From Saccharomonospora piscinae (GTDB taxonomy: Bacteria > Actinomycetota > Actinomycetes > Mycobacteriales > Pseudonocardiaceae), in contig NZ_VCEK01000002.1 of assembly GCF_005862235.1 (NCBI RefSeq), forward strand, positions 186,001-250,000: a DNA stretch of 64,000 nucleotides, given 5' to 3'. Under the pieces are notes generated by a model that saw only the letters and a program-made list of their open reading frames with translations, did not search any database and had not been told where the DNA came from. Positions 15,993-25,177 of the stretch are shown piece after piece. Position 1 is the first letter of the stretch, and every line of letters starts with the position of its first letter. The position numbers and the translations under genes are program-made.

Positions 15993-17846
15993 TCAGCCGG
16001 ACAGCAGTTCCCGGGCCGCCTCCACCACCGAGTCGGCGTCGATACCGGCGTGCCGGAGCTGCTCGGCCGGCGTGGCGGAACCCGGCAGTGCGAGCACGCC
16101 GAGCTTGAGCACCGACGGCATCGCGAGCGCGCCCGTGAGCGCGTCCAGCACGGCGTCGCCCAGCCCGCCCTGAGGCCAGTGGTCCTCCACAGTGACGACC
16201 CGCCCGGTGTCGGCCGCCGCCCGCCGCAGCGTGGCCGCGTCACACGGCTTGACCGAGTACAGGTCGATCACCCTGGCGTTGACACCGGAGTCGGCGAGCA
16301 CGTCGGCCGCGCGCAACGCCTCGGGCACCGTGATACCGGCTGCCACGATCGTGACCTCGTCCGTCGCGGACGAGCGCAGCACCTTGCTGCCGCCCACGGG
16401 GAACGTCTCCTCCGGCCCGTACAGCACCGGCATCTCCCCACGGGTCGTGCGCAGGTACCGGATGCCGGAGTGCTCCGTCATGGCGGCGACCAGGTGCGCC
16501 GTCTGGTTCGCGTCACACGGGTAGAGCACGGTGCTGCGCCACAGCGCGCGGAACAGGGCCAGGTCTTCCAGGCCCATCTGCGACGGCCCGTCCTCGCCGA
16601 TGGAGACCCCGGCGTGCGAACCCGCGAGACACAGGTCGACGCCACTGATGGAGGCCATCCGGACGAAGTCGTACGCACGACTCCAGAACGCCGCGAACGT
16701 CGCCGCGAACGGCAGCCAACCCCGCACCGCCAGGCCGACTGCAGTGGCCGTGAGCTGCTGCTCCGCGATGTGGCACTCGACGAAGCGCTCGGGATGCTCG
16801 GCCTCGAAGTAGCCGGTGCGGGTGGAGTCGGCGACCTCGGCGTCGAGCACCACGAGATCGGAGCGCGCGTGTCCCAGTGCCGCCAGCGCCTGCCCGAACG
16901 CGGTGCGCGGGGCGACCTGATCGCCACGCTCGTAGACCGGGATGGCCAGCGACCGCAGATCGGGCCGGGAGGGCTGCTCGTACTCGGGTGCCTCCACCTG
17001 GACCCGGATGGCGCGGCGGCCACCCAGTTCGGCCACCGCCTCGGCGGCGTCGGGAAGCGGCTTGCCGTGGGCGCCCTCGGCGTCCTCCACCGCGCGCACC
17101 CCGCTGCCCTTGCGGGTGCGGGCGAGCACGGCGGTGGGCCCGCCGGTGTGGGCGGCGGCCTCGGTGTACGCGGCGTCGATCGCGTCGGTGTCGTGGCCGT
17201 CCACCTCGATCGTGTGCCAGCCGAACGCGCCCAGCCTGCGCGCGTAGGCGCCGGTGTCCCAGCCGTGGCGCGTGGGACCGCGCTGCCCGAGGCGGTTCAC
17301 GTCGATCACGGCGGTGAGGTTGCGCAACCGTTCGTGCGCGGCGAACTCGACCGCCTCCCACACCGAGCCCTCGGCCAGCTCGCCGTCGCCGCACAGCACC
17401 CACACCCGGAAGTCGCGCTTGTCCAGCCGCAGCCCCGACCAGGCGATGCCCGCACCGATACCCAGCCCCTGCCCGAGCGAGCCGGTGGCCACGTCCACCC
17501 ACGGCAGCGCGGGCGTCGGATGGCCCTGGAGGCGGCTGCCCGACGAGCGGTACCACCGCAGTTCCTCCGGCGAGATCGCGCCTGCCGCGACGTACATCGC
17601 GTACAGCAGCGGGGACGCGTGCCCCTTCGAGAAGATCAGGTGATCGTTCGCGGGGTTCTGGGACGCCTCGAAGTCGTAACGCAGGTGCCGGGCCAGCAGC
17701 ACCGCCATCAGATCCGCCGCAGACAGCGACGACGTCGGGTGTCCGGAGGACGCGGCGTCGGCGGCGAGGATCGCGTCCACCCGAAGCTGCCTGCCCAGAG
17801 CGGTGAGCAGATCGTGGTCCGACGCGGTGACCGGCGAGTGCGGCAT
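15993..17846 (-). CDS. tkt: transketolase
   Basis: This 617-residue thiamine-diphosphate enzyme transfers two-carbon units in the non-oxidative pentose-phosphate pathway. The N-terminal part has GHPTSSLSAADLMAVL and the ThDP motif GDGELAEGSVWEA through VIDVNRLGQRG. The pyrimidine domain has a catalytic Glu in HIAEQQLTATAVGLA, and the C-terminal domain has TVEDHWPQGGLGDAV. It is slightly shorter than the usual 660-700 residues. That matches the class of one-chain transketolases equal to fused N and C subunits. The ATG at 17846 was chosen over a longer frame that runs into the tRNA gene. Only the general family is certain; sugar preference is not. Confidence 0.92.
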   Translation of the reverse strand: MPHSPVTASDHDLLTALGRQLRVDAILAADAASSGHPTSSLSAADLMAVLLARHLRYDFEASQNPANDHLIFSKGHASPLLYAMYVAAGAISPEELRWYRSSGSRLQGHPTPALPWVDVATGSLGQGLGIGAGIAWSGLRLDKRDFRVWVLCGDGELAEGSVWEAVEFAAHERLRNLTAVIDVNRLGQRGPTRHGWDTGAYARRLGAFGWHTIEVDGHDTDAIDAAYTEAAAHTGGPTAVLARTRKGSGVRAVEDAEGAHGKPLPDAAEAVAELGGRRAIRVQVEAPEYEQPSRPDLRSLAIPVYERGDQVAPRTAFGQALAALGHARSDLVVLDAEVADSTRTGYFEAEHPERFVECHIAEQQLTATAVGLAVRGWLPFAATFAAFWSRAYDFVRMASISGVDLCLAGSHAGVSIGEDGPSQMGLEDLALFRALWRSTVLYPCDANQTAHLVAAMTEHSGIRYLRTTRGEMPVLYGPEETFPVGGSKVLRSSATDEVTIVAAGITVPEALRAADVLADSGVNARVIDLYSVKPCDAATLRRAAADTGRVVTVEDHWPQGGLGDAVLDALTGALAMPSVLKLGVLALPGSATPAEQLRHAGIDADSVVEAARELLSG

Positions 17847-17921
17847 GCCCCTGAATACCCGCCTTCGGAGAGGCCCTAACCGGGCGCGGGGAGCGGCGGT
17901 GCGCCTGGTAGCCTTCTCGGC

Positions 17922-18007
17922 GGAGGATTGGCCGAGCGGCCTAAGGCGCACGATTGGAAATCGTGTTGGGTTAACAGCCCTCACGGGTTCGAATCCCGTA
18001 TCCTCCG
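17922..18007 (+). tRNA. tRNA-Ser (anticodon GGA)
   Basis: The cloverleaf is complete. The acceptor stem is GGAGGAT/ATCCTCC with discriminator G. The anticodon loop TTGGAAA carries GGA at 17956-17958 on a CACGA/TCGTG stem. A long variable arm typical of serine tRNAs is present, as is the T-loop GGTTCGAATCC. CCA is not encoded. A strong terminator hairpin follows. Confidence 0.97.
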
Positions 18008-18015
18008 CTCACGCG

Positions 18016-18050
18016 ACGCCGGGCACCCGCAACACGGGTGTCCGGCGTTT
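18016..18050 (+). terminator. Rho-independent terminator after tRNA-Ser(GGA)
   Basis: Arms ACGCCGGGCACCCG (18016-18029) and CGGGTGTCCGGCGT (18035-18048) form a 14-bp stem with one mismatch and a five-base loop. A short T-rich end (TTTCGCT) follows. It starts nine bases after the tRNA 3' end. Confidence 0.88.
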
Positions 18051-18102
18051 CGCTGTCAGGGGCGCGGCGTATCTTTCGTGGACCCGACGCGAGGAGGCGC
18101 GG

Positions 18103-18723
18103 ATGAGCGTGCTGGCCGAGGCACGGCGGGAACGCCGCGAGCTGGCGGACTTCCTTGAGCAGTTGGAGCCACACCAGTGGGAGGCGCCGACGCTGTGTTC
18201 ACGGTGGACGGTCCGCGAGGTCGTGGCCCACATGATCAGCTACGAGGAACACACATCCCGCGACCTTCTCAACCGCCTGGCGAAGGCGCGCTTCCGGTTC
18301 GGTGAGATCAACCAGGTCGGGCTGGCCGAGTACGCCCACCTCGGCCCGGCCGAACTCGTCGCGTTCCTGCGCGCCCACCTCGATCCGCGGGGCGGCACCC
18401 GCGGGTTCGGCGGCCGGATCGCCCTCGTGGACGCCCTGATCCACCACCAGGACATCCGCAGGCCACTCAACCTGCCCCGCACCGTCCCGGTGCAGCGGCT
18501 GCGGTACGCGCTGCCGTTCGCGGTCGTCGGCCCGCCGCTGCGCGGCTTCTGGCACGCGCGGGGAGTGCGGCTGGTCGCGACCGACCTCGGCTGGTCCTAC
18601 GGCCGGGGCCCCGAAGCCCGGGGCCCCGGCGAGGCGGTCCTGATGGCGCTGACCGGCCGTGCGGGAGTCGCGCGGGAACTGACCGGCCCCGGCGCGGAGA
18701 TCCTCCGGCGCAGGCTCGGCTGA
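18103..18723 (+). CDS. maleylpyruvate isomerase/mycothiol-dependent (DinB-like) family protein
   Basis: This 206-residue protein has a four-helix DinB/MDMPI-type N-terminal domain. Its signature is LCSRWTVREVVAHMISYEEH, with the first metal His. A later LVDALIHHQDIRRPL supplies further His ligands, and a C-terminal MALTGRAG stretch is typical of the family. Members are metal-dependent enzymes that use mycothiol as a cofactor for isomerisation or thiol transfer; the specific substrate cannot be told. The ATG at 18103 is preceded by GAGGAGG. It follows the tRNA terminator, so it has its own promoter. Confidence 0.82.
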   Translation: MSVLAEARRERRELADFLEQLEPHQWEAPTLCSRWTVREVVAHMISYEEHTSRDLLNRLAKARFRFGEINQVGLAEYAHLGPAELVAFLRAHLDPRGGTRGFGGRIALVDALIHHQDIRRPLNLPRTVPVQRLRYALPFAVVGPPLRGFWHARGVRLVATDLGWSYGRGPEARGPGEAVLMALTGRAGVARELTGPGAEILRRRLG

Positions 18724-18739
18724 CCACCACGCCTTCTCC

Positions 18740-21001
18740 TCACCGCGCCTCTTCCGTCACCGCGCCACGGAAGCGCTTGAGCCGCAGGCTGTTGCTCACC
18801 ACGAACACGGAGCTGAACGCCATCGCCGCTCCCGCGATCATCGGGTTGAGCAGCCCGGCTGCCGCCAGCGGCAGCGCCGCCACGTTGTAGGCGAAGGCCC
18901 AGAACAGGTTGCCCTTGATGGTGGCGAGCGTGCGCCGGGACAACCGGATGGCGTCGGCGGCGACCCGCAGGTCACCCCGCACCAGGGTCAGATCGCCCGC
19001 CTCGATCGCCACGTCGGTGCCCGTGCCCATCGCCAGCCCGAGGTCGGCCTGTGCCAGCGCGGCGGCGTCGTTGACGCCGTCCCCGACCATCGCGACGACG
19101 GCGCCGTCGTTCTGCAGCCGCTGCACGACGTCGACCTTGTCCTGCGGCAGCACCTCGGCGATGACCCGCTCGATACCGACCTCGGCCGCGACCGATTTTG
19201 CGACGGCCTCGTTGTCGCCGGTCAGCAGCACGGGCGTCAGGCCGAGTTCCCGCAGCCGGGTGACCGCCTCGGGCGAGGTCGGCTTCACGGTGTCGGCCAC
19301 CACGAGCACGCCCCTGGCCCTGCCGTCCCAGCCGACCGCGACCGCGGTCCCGCCGTGCCGTTCGGCCTCGGCCTTGGCCTCGGCCAGCTCGGGCGGCAGG
19401 TGCTGACCCCAGTCCGCCAGCAACGCCGTGCGGCCGACCAGCACGGCCCGCCCCGCCACGACACCCTGCACCCCGAGTCCCTCGACGTTGTCGAAGCTCT
19501 CCGGGGTGTCGAGGTCCCCGACCCGCTCGGCGGCGCCGGCGGCGATCGCCTGCGCGATGGGGTGCTCCGAGGCGTTCTCCACCGCACCGGCCAGGCGCAG
19601 CACCTCGTCGGCGTCCTCGCCCTCGGCGACGTGGATACCCGACAGAGCCATCCGGCCGGTGGTCACGGTGCCCGTCTTGTCGAGCACGACCGTGTCGACC
19701 CGGCGTGTGGACTCCAGGACCTCGGGCCCCTTGATGAGGATGCCGAGCTGCGCTCCGCGTCCCGTGCCGACCAGCAGTGCGGTCGGCGTGGCCAGCCCCA
19801 GCGCGCACGGGCACGCAATGATCAGCACCGCGACGGCGGCGGTGAACGCGGCCGAGGTCGCCGCGCCCGTGCCGAGCCAGAACACGAGCGTGCCCAGCGC
19901 GAGCGCGATGACGATCGGCACGAAGACACCGGAGACGCGGTCGGCGAGCCGCTGCACGGCCGCCTTACCCGACTGGGCGTCCTCGACGAGCTTCGCCATC
20001 TGCGCGAGCTGGGTGTCCGCCCCCACCCGCGTCGCCCGCACCAGCAGGCGCCCGCCGGAGTTGACCGTGGCGCCCACCACGGTGTCGCCGGGCCGCACCT
20101 CGACCGGCACGGATTCGCCGGTGAGCATGCTGGCGTCGACCGCCGAGCTGCCCTCCTCCACCACGCCGTCCGTGGCGACCTTCTCGCCGGGCCGGACGAC
20201 GAAGCGGTCACCGACCGCCAGCTCGGCCAGGGCGATGCGCCGTTCCCGGCCGTCCCGCAGCACGGCGACGTCCTTCACCCCGAGCTCAAGCAGCGCGCGC
20301 AGGGCGGCACCCGCACGCCGCTTCGACCGCGCCTCGAAGTAGCGGCCCGCGAGGATGAACGTCGTCACCCCCGCCGCGACCTCCAGGTAGATGTTGGCGT
20401 CGCCGCTCACCCGCTCGATGGTCAGCTCGAACGGGTGGGTCATTCCCGGCATCCCCGCGCTGCCGAACAGCAGCGCGTAGAGCGACCACGCGAAGGCCGC
20501 CAGCGTGCCCATCGACACCAGCGTGTCCATCGTGGCCGCCCCGTGCCGCAGATTGGTCCACGCCGCGCGGTGGAACGGCCACGCCGCCCAGGTCACGACC
20601 GGCGCGGCCAGGGTGAGCGAAATCCACTGCCAGTAGTCGAACTGGAGTGCCGGAACCATCGCCAGCAGGATCACCGGCACGGACAGCACGGCCGCGCCGA
20701 CCAGCCGTTGCCGCAGCGACCGCGTGGCCTCGTCGTCGGGCTCGGATTCGGGTTCCGCCTCGTCGTCCTCGCGGGGCAGCTCCGCCGAGTAGCCCGCGTC
20801 CTCCACGGTGGTGACCAGCCGCGCGGGGTCCAGCTCACCGGGGAAGCTGACCCGGGCCTTCTCCGTCGCGTAGTTGACGGTGGCCGTGACGCCGTCGAGC
20901 TTGTTGAGCTTGCGCTCGACGCGGTTGGCGCAGGAGGCGCAGGTCATCCCGCCGATCGAGAGCTCGATGTCGCGCTGGGCGAGAGTTGCCTCGGATGTCA
21001 T
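18740..21001 (-). CDS. copA: copper-translocating P1B-type ATPase
   Basis: This 753-residue efflux pump for Cu(I) starts with a heavy-metal-binding domain ([11 protein letters not shown] near residue 20). Membrane helices follow, with the intramembrane CPC metal site ([14 protein letters not shown]), the TGES phosphatase motif, the phosphorylation motif DKTGT and the ATP-binding [13 protein letters not shown]. The CPC plus CxxC pattern fits copper or silver. It lies downstream of copZ and csoR on the same strand (12 bp from copZ), and CsoR-type operators precede that group. The cluster should be induced by excess Cu(I), which CsoR senses. Confidence 0.96.
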   Translation of the reverse strand: MTSEATLAQRDIELSIGGMTCASCANRVERKLNKLDGVTATVNYATEKARVSFPGELDPARLVTTVEDAGYSAELPREDDEAEPESEPDDEATRSLRQRLVGAAVLSVPVILLAMVPALQFDYWQWISLTLAAPVVTWAAWPFHRAAWTNLRHGAATMDTLVSMGTLAAFAWSLYALLFGSAGMPGMTHPFELTIERVSGDANIYLEVAAGVTTFILAGRYFEARSKRRAGAALRALLELGVKDVAVLRDGRERRIALAELAVGDRFVVRPGEKVATDGVVEEGSSAVDASMLTGESVPVEVRPGDTVVGATVNSGGRLLVRATRVGADTQLAQMAKLVEDAQSGKAAVQRLADRVSGVFVPIVIALALGTLVFWLGTGAATSAAFTAAVAVLIIACPCALGLATPTALLVGTGRGAQLGILIKGPEVLESTRRVDTVVLDKTGTVTTGRMALSGIHVAEGEDADEVLRLAGAVENASEHPIAQAIAAGAAERVGDLDTPESFDNVEGLGVQGVVAGRAVLVGRTALLADWGQHLPPELAEAKAEAERHGGTAVAVGWDGRARGVLVVADTVKPTSPEAVTRLRELGLTPVLLTGDNEAVAKSVAAEVGIERVIAEVLPQDKVDVVQRLQNDGAVVAMVGDGVNDAAALAQADLGLAMGTGTDVAIEAGDLTLVRGDLRVAADAIRLSRRTLATIKGNLFWAFAYNVAALPLAAAGLLNPMIAGAAMAFSSVFVVSNSLRLKRFRGAVTEEAR

Positions 21002-21013
21002 CGCGTCCCCTGG

Positions 21014-21220
21014 TCAGGCGGTCAGGGTGTAGCCGGCCTCGGTGACGGCGCCACGGACCTCGTCGTCGGTGAGCGCCCGCTCACTGGTGACGGTGACCGC
21101 GCCCGTGGGGAGGTCGACGGCCACACTCGTGACTCCGGCCAGCTCGCCGACCTCCTCGGTCACCGAACGCACGCAGTGCTCGCAGGTCATGCCGGTCACG
21201 GTGTAGGTCTGCTCGGCCAT
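21014..21220 (-). CDS. copZ: copper chaperone, heavy-metal-associated domain protein
   Basis: This 68-residue protein is a single ferredoxin-like metal-binding domain with TGMTCEHCVRSV at residues 8-19. The two Cys bind Cu(I). It ends in the usual DEVRGAVTEAGYTL helix-strand. It probably delivers Cu(I) to the adjacent CopA. It lies between csoR and copA on the same strand and is probably in one transcript with them. Confidence 0.93.
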   Translation of the reverse strand: MAEQTYTVTGMTCEHCVRSVTEEVGELAGVTSVAVDLPTGAVTVTSERALTDDEVRGAVTEAGYTLTA

Positions 21221-21269
21221 CTCGCTCGTCCTCTCGTCGGGTGTTTCTCGGCAGGGATGGTGCTCGTGA

Positions 21270-21551
21270 TCAGGAGCGCACCAGGCGGGCGATGGCGTCG
21301 CTGGCTTCCCGAACCTTCTCGTCGGCCGCGGCGCCGCCCTCGGCGATCGCCTCGGCGACGCAGTGCCGCAGGTGTTCGTCCATCAGCCCGAGGGACACCG
21401 CCTGCAGGGCCTTCGTGGCCGCCGAGATCTGCGTGAGCACGTCGATGCAGTACTCGTCGTTCTCGACCATCCGCTGAAGCCCTCGGATCTGTCCCTCGAC
21501 CCGGCGCAACCGCTTGAGGTACGCCTCCTTGTCACCCGTGTATCCCCGCAT
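21270..21551 (-). CDS. csoR: CsoR-family copper-sensing repressor
   Basis: This 93-residue all-helical repressor has the Cu(I)-binding pattern Cys (NDEYCIDVL), then His and Cys three residues apart (DEHLRHCV). DNA-contact residues are in LKRLRRVEGQIRGLQRM. In the apo form such proteins bind GC-rich pseudo-palindromes and release them on Cu(I) binding. Two such palindromes lie in the 330-bp region upstream (21639-21653 and 21734-21750). First of the csoR-copZ-copA group, it should repress itself along with the pump. Confidence 0.92.
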   Translation of the reverse strand: MRGYTGDKEAYLKRLRRVEGQIRGLQRMVENDEYCIDVLTQISAATKALQAVSLGLMDEHLRHCVAEAIAEGGAAADEKVREASDAIARLVRS

Positions 21552-21636
21552 GTCCGCTCCTCTTCTCGTCGGTGCCTCCCACGCTACCCCGTACCCGTAT
21601 CCCCGAAGCAGCGTCGGTGACGCCCGACCCGGCTTT

Positions 21637-21655
21637 TATACCCTAGGGGGGTAGA
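21637..21655. promoter_or_regulatory. CsoR-type operator 1
   Basis: The sequence TATACCCTAGGGGGGTAGA holds the pseudo-palindrome TACCC-N5-GGGTA, close to known CsoR sites with TACCC/GGGTA half-sites. It lies 86 bp upstream of the csoR start, inside a short A/T-rich patch (CTTTTATA) that may also hold the -10. Confidence 0.7.
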
Positions 21656-21733
21656 GCATTGTCAAGCTGGTGCGCACGATCGAGTAACCCGAGTTGAGCA
21701 GCCCTCCGCACCGGAACCGTGACTCACGGACCC

Positions 21734-21750
21734 ATACCCCCTACGTGTAT
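21734..21750. promoter_or_regulatory. possible second CsoR-type operator
   Basis: ATACCCCCTACGTGTAT is an imperfect inverted repeat (ATAC at one end, GTAT at the other, C-rich interior). It sits about 100 bp upstream of operator 1 and 130 bp before the divergent small-protein gene, so it could link copper to either direction. It is weaker than operator 1. The rest of 21552-21881 shows no gene; a possible -10 (TAAGTT, 21833-21838) serves the cassette that begins at 21882. Confidence 0.45.
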
Positions 21751-21881
21751 CTCTCCCGGAGGGCGCGGACTGCGACGGACAGCGCAGGGCCGTTACCCCA
21801 CCTACCTGCTGTGCGACGTCGATCAGTCACGCTAAGTTGGTAGCGCGCGACAGCACCCGACGTCTGCAAGGAGCTCGCCCC

Positions 21882-22142
21882 ATGCCCGGTGTGGAAGAGA
21901 TTCGCGCGGGGATCGCCCTCGCGAACGAGAAGGCTTCCGCGAGCATCGCCGCCCTCCAGCAGGCCGCCCAGTCACTCGAGGAAGCGCAGCAGTCGCTCGC
22001 CCAGGCCACGACCGGGAGCACGCAGGAGGAGGTCAACCAGGCCCACGGCCTGCTCGCCGAGGCCCTCCAGGCGGTGACCGGCACCCAGAGCACCATCATG
22101 GCGTGCATCTCCTCCGCCGAGAGCTACTCGGCCCGGCTGTGA
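21882..22142 (+). CDS. small helical protein, first gene of FtsK-like cassette
   Basis: I cannot assign a family. The 86-residue protein is almost entirely predicted helix, with heptad-like spacing (IAALQQAAQSLEEAQQSLAQ) and a break at TTGS. A second helix (EEVNQAHGLLAEALQAVTG) follows, then a short tail with one Cys. A two-helix hairpin of this size recalls WXG100/ESX substrates, but there is no WxG turn. The ATG at 21882 has AAGGAG 11 nt upstream. It is followed after 16 bp by another small helical gene and then a large FtsK-type ATPase. That suggests the small proteins are cargo or partners of the ATPase. Confidence 0.75.
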   Translation: MPGVEEIRAGIALANEKASASIAALQQAAQSLEEAQQSLAQATTGSTQEEVNQAHGLLAEALQAVTGTQSTIMACISSAESYSARL

Positions 22143-22158
22143 CGGCGCGACCGCGACG

Positions 22159-22404
22159 ATGTCACTGGAGCAGTTGCGACACCTGCTGAGCGGCGTGCTC
22201 GACGCCGTCGCGGACACGGGCGCGCACAACGCCGAGGCACGGCGGCTGCTCGACGATTACCGCAGGGTGGTCGTCGACGCGCAGGCGCAGGCGCAGCCGT
22301 GGCTACCTGCCGAACTGGGCAGGGCCGTAGAGCAGCTCGACGCCAACCAGGCGCGCCTCGACACCGTGCGCGACCTGCTCACCAGCTACCAGTCGAGGTT
22401 GTGA
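22159..22404 (+). CDS. small helical protein, second gene of FtsK-like cassette
   Basis: This 81-residue protein has no family I can name. Two long helices are predicted (EQLRHLLSGVLDAVADTGAH and ELGRAVEQLDANQARLDTVR), joined by a helical segment containing PWLP. It ends in SYQSRL, similar to the AESYSARL end of the preceding small protein. That suggests the two are diverged copies or fold alike. It starts 16 bp after gene 1 and ends 4 bp before the FtsK-like gene, consistent with a single operon. Confidence 0.72.
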   Translation: MSLEQLRHLLSGVLDAVADTGAHNAEARRLLDDYRRVVVDAQAQAQPWLPAELGRAVEQLDANQARLDTVRDLLTSYQSRL

Positions 22405-22408
22405 CAGC

Positions 22409-25177
22409 GTGCCGATGGGACGCAAGGCCGCGCAGCAGCGCACCCGCGTGACGAACGCGCTGGACGCGCTGCGCCAGCAGATCGGGCTCACCCTCGGCGC
22501 CGCACGCAACGCCCACCAGGCCGCCGAGGACGAGCTGCTGCGGCTGCGGCTGGAACAGCTCGTGGTGTCGGTGGGGCTGGAGCGCGCCGCCGACGATTCC
22601 CGCGTGGCCGAGTACCGCGCCGATCCCGGTATGCAGGCCGTGCTGGCGTGGCTGGACAGCGTGCGCAGCCGCTTCTACGCCGACTGGGCCGACGGCCCGC
22701 AGCGGTTGCGGCAACTCGTGGCGTCGGCAGCGCCCGGTCCGGCGGGGCGTCCCGCCGGGGAGTGGCTGGGCCGGCTCGGCGCGCTCGACGCCGGCGATCC
22801 TCCGGAGCTGTGGCGGATCGGCTCGGCCACGGTGGACGGCACCAGCGTCGGCAAACCGGCGGGCACCACACTGACCTTCGACGTGGCGGTGCCGCTGCTG
22901 GAGGAGTCGCACCTGTCGATCACGTCGGTGCCCCGGAGCAGGCCGACGGTGGACGCGCTGGTGGAGGCCCTGCTCATGCGGGTGCTCAGCACGTTCGCCC
23001 CCGGCGCGGTGAAGGTGCACCTGTGGGACGTCGGCCAGCTCACGGCGGTACTGCCCAACTTCTACGCCCTGAGCCGCACCAGCGCCGTGACCGTCCACGA
23101 CCCGACGCGCCTGGTGGACCTGCTCGACGAACTCGCCGGGCACATCCGCCGCATCCACTCGCACACGCTGCAGTCCGGTCACCCCTCGCTGCGCGCCATG
23201 CGGGCGGCCACCGGCAAGCGCGGCGAGCCGTGGCGCGTGGCCGTGCTGTACGGCAACGGCGAGGACCTGGCCCCCGAACACCTGCGCGACCTGCGCCGGG
23301 TCGCCAGCGGCGCGCTCGCGGCGGGGATCTCGCTGATCCTCGTCGACGTCCCCACCGTGCTCGGCGGCTCGGTGGAGACCATCAGCCTGCTCGACGACCG
23401 CCGCGCGGTCACGTCGATGACCGGGTCGGAGGTCGTGGTGGACCTCGACCCGCCACTGCCCGCGGGCCAGGTCGCCGGAGCGGCGGCCCGCCTGGCCGAG
23501 GCCATCGTGACCCGGCAGGGCGGACCCCGCTCGTTCCACGACCTGCTGCCGACGGAGTTCGGGCGAGAACACTCGGCGCGGGAGCTGCGCGCCCCGATCG
23601 GCTTCCACGAGGGCGAGCCGGTGGAGATCGTGATCGGCGACGCCACGCCGCACGCCCTCATCGGCGGGCCGAGTGGTTCGGGCAAGACGAACCTGCTCTA
23701 CGCGCTGCTCGGCAGCCTCGCGGCCCGTTACACCCCCGACGAGCTCGCGCTGTACCTGCTGGACTTCAAGGAAGGGGTGTCGTTCGCGGGGCTCGCGCCC
23801 GGCAAGAAGGACGAGAGCTGGCTGCCGCACGCCCGGCTCGTGGGCGTCAACGTCAACACCGACCGCGAGTTCGGACTGGCGCTGCTGCGGTTCCTCTCCG
23901 ACGAGATGCGGCGCCGCTCGGCCGTGGCCAAGGAGTTCGAGGTCACCAACATCGCGGAGCTGCGCGAGCAGGACCCGCACGGGCACTGGCCCCGCATCGT
24001 CGCCGTGATCGACGAGTTCCAGTACCTGTTCGCCGAGCGCGACTCGGTGACGGCCATGGCGACCGCGCTGCTGGAGGATCTGGCCCGCCGGGGCCGTTCG
24101 CAGGGCATCCATCTCGTCCTCGCCAGCCAGGACATCGCGGGCATCGAGGCGTTCTGGGGCAAACCGGCCGTGTTCGAGCAGTGCACGTTGCGCGTGGCGA
24201 TGCCGAAGGCGAGGCGGGTGCTGGCCGAGGCCAACCAGGCCGCCGTCGCGGCGCCCCGCTGGCACGCCGTCGTGAACCACGAGTCCGGGGTAGCGCACGG
24301 CAACCAGCTCGCGCACATCCCGGACGCCAGCGGCAGAGACACGTTCCCCTCGTTGCAGCGCGAGCTGTGGCAGCGCTACGCCAACCACGGTCACCCCCGG
24401 CTGTTCGACGGCGCCGTCGCGCCCCGACTCGACCGCTCCACCGCGTTCGCCTCCCTCGGCCCCGAGCCCGACCGGCCGCGGGCGCTGGTCGGCCAGGCGA
24501 TCGAGGTCGCCGACAACGCGCACAGCGTGGAGCTGTCGGCCGCCCCGGGCCGCAACCTCGCGGTGCTGGGGACCAACCGGCCGGAGGCGCTGTCCGTACT
24601 CGACGCGGCGGCGCGCTCGCTGGCCCTGCAGTGTGAGGCCGGTGCCGTGGAGTTCGTCCTCGGCTGCGCCGTGGAGTCGTGCCTGCCCGAGGTCCGCGCG
24701 CTGTCGGAGCGGCTGGCCACGGCAGGGCACAAGGTGACGACCGCGACCGGCGACGAGATCCCCGCGCTGGTGGCCGACTTGGCCGACCGCCTGCCTGGCT
24801 CGACCACGGCGACGTTCGTGCTGCTCTACGGGGTGGACGCGGCCCTGCCCGCGCTCGAGAAGAAGGAACCCGCCCGCGCCAGCGGGCTCGACCACCTGCG
24901 GGCCGTGCTCAAACAGGGCCCGGTACGCGGTCTCCACGTGCTGGGCTGGTGGCGCGGTGTCGCGCGGCTCAAGGACACGCTGGGCTTCGGCGGCACCGAG
25001 GACATCGGCGCCTGGGTGGCGTTGGACGTGCAGGGCAACGAACTCGCCCCGTTCTGCGCGGGCCAGGTGGTCCACTGGTCGCCCCGGCCGGGGCGCGCGC
25101 TGTTCTTCGACCGGAGCACGCACGCGAGCCCCGAGGTCACCATCCCGTTCCACCCACCGGAGGCCGCCGATGCCTGA
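22409..25177 (+). CDS. large FtsK/SpoIIIE-type ATPase without membrane anchor
   Basis: This 922-residue protein has a complete FtsK-type motor. Walker A (GGPSGSGKTN) lies near residue 420 and Walker B (IVAVIDEFQYLF) near 530. The sensor-like LVLASQDIAG and a conserved HAVVNHESG follow. A C-terminal domain (from about residue 700) has a second, degenerate nucleotide-fold look: NLAVLGTNRPEALSVL lacks the lysine. The N-terminal 400 residues contain no transmembrane helix, unlike FtsK, EccC or SpoIIIE, so it is probably cytosolic. GTG 22409 is favoured over ATG 22415 because a GAGG lies about 11 nt upstream. Flanked by three small coiled-coil genes. DNA pumping, protein export and defence are all open possibilities. 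Confidence 0.85.
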   Translation: MPMGRKAAQQRTRVTNALDALRQQIGLTLGAARNAHQAAEDELLRLRLEQLVVSVGLERAADDSRVAEYRADPGMQAVLAWLDSVRSRFYADWADGPQRLRQLVASAAPGPAGRPAGEWLGRLGALDAGDPPELWRIGSATVDGTSVGKPAGTTLTFDVAVPLLEESHLSITSVPRSRPTVDALVEALLMRVLSTFAPGAVKVHLWDVGQLTAVLPNFYALSRTSAVTVHDPTRLVDLLDELAGHIRRIHSHTLQSGHPSLRAMRAATGKRGEPWRVAVLYGNGEDLAPEHLRDLRRVASGALAAGISLILVDVPTVLGGSVETISLLDDRRAVTSMTGSEVVVDLDPPLPAGQVAGAAARLAEAIVTRQGGPRSFHDLLPTEFGREHSARELRAPIGFHEGEPVEIVIGDATPHALIGGPSGSGKTNLLYALLGSLAARYTPDELALYLLDFKEGVSFAGLAPGKKDESWLPHARLVGVNVNTDREFGLALLRFLSDEMRRRSAVAKEFEVTNIAELREQDPHGHWPRIVAVIDEFQYLFAERDSVTAMATALLEDLARRGRSQGIHLVLASQDIAGIEAFWGKPAVFEQCTLRVAMPKARRVLAEANQAAVAAPRWHAVVNHESGVAHGNQLAHIPDASGRDTFPSLQRELWQRYANHGHPRLFDGAVAPRLDRSTAFASLGPEPDRPRALVGQAIEVADNAHSVELSAAPGRNLAVLGTNRPEALSVLDAAARSLALQCEAGAVEFVLGCAVESCLPEVRALSERLATAGHKVTTATGDEIPALVADLADRLPGSTTATFVLLYGVDAALPALEKKEPARASGLDHLRAVLKQGPVRGLHVLGWWRGVARLKDTLGFGGTEDIGAWVALDVQGNELAPFCAGQVVHWSPRPGRALFFDRSTHASPEVTIPFHPPEAADA

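Noticed and set aside
17847-17984. Upstream extension of transketolase
   Set aside because: It would run through the tRNA-Ser gene; the ATG at 17846 matches the conserved start.
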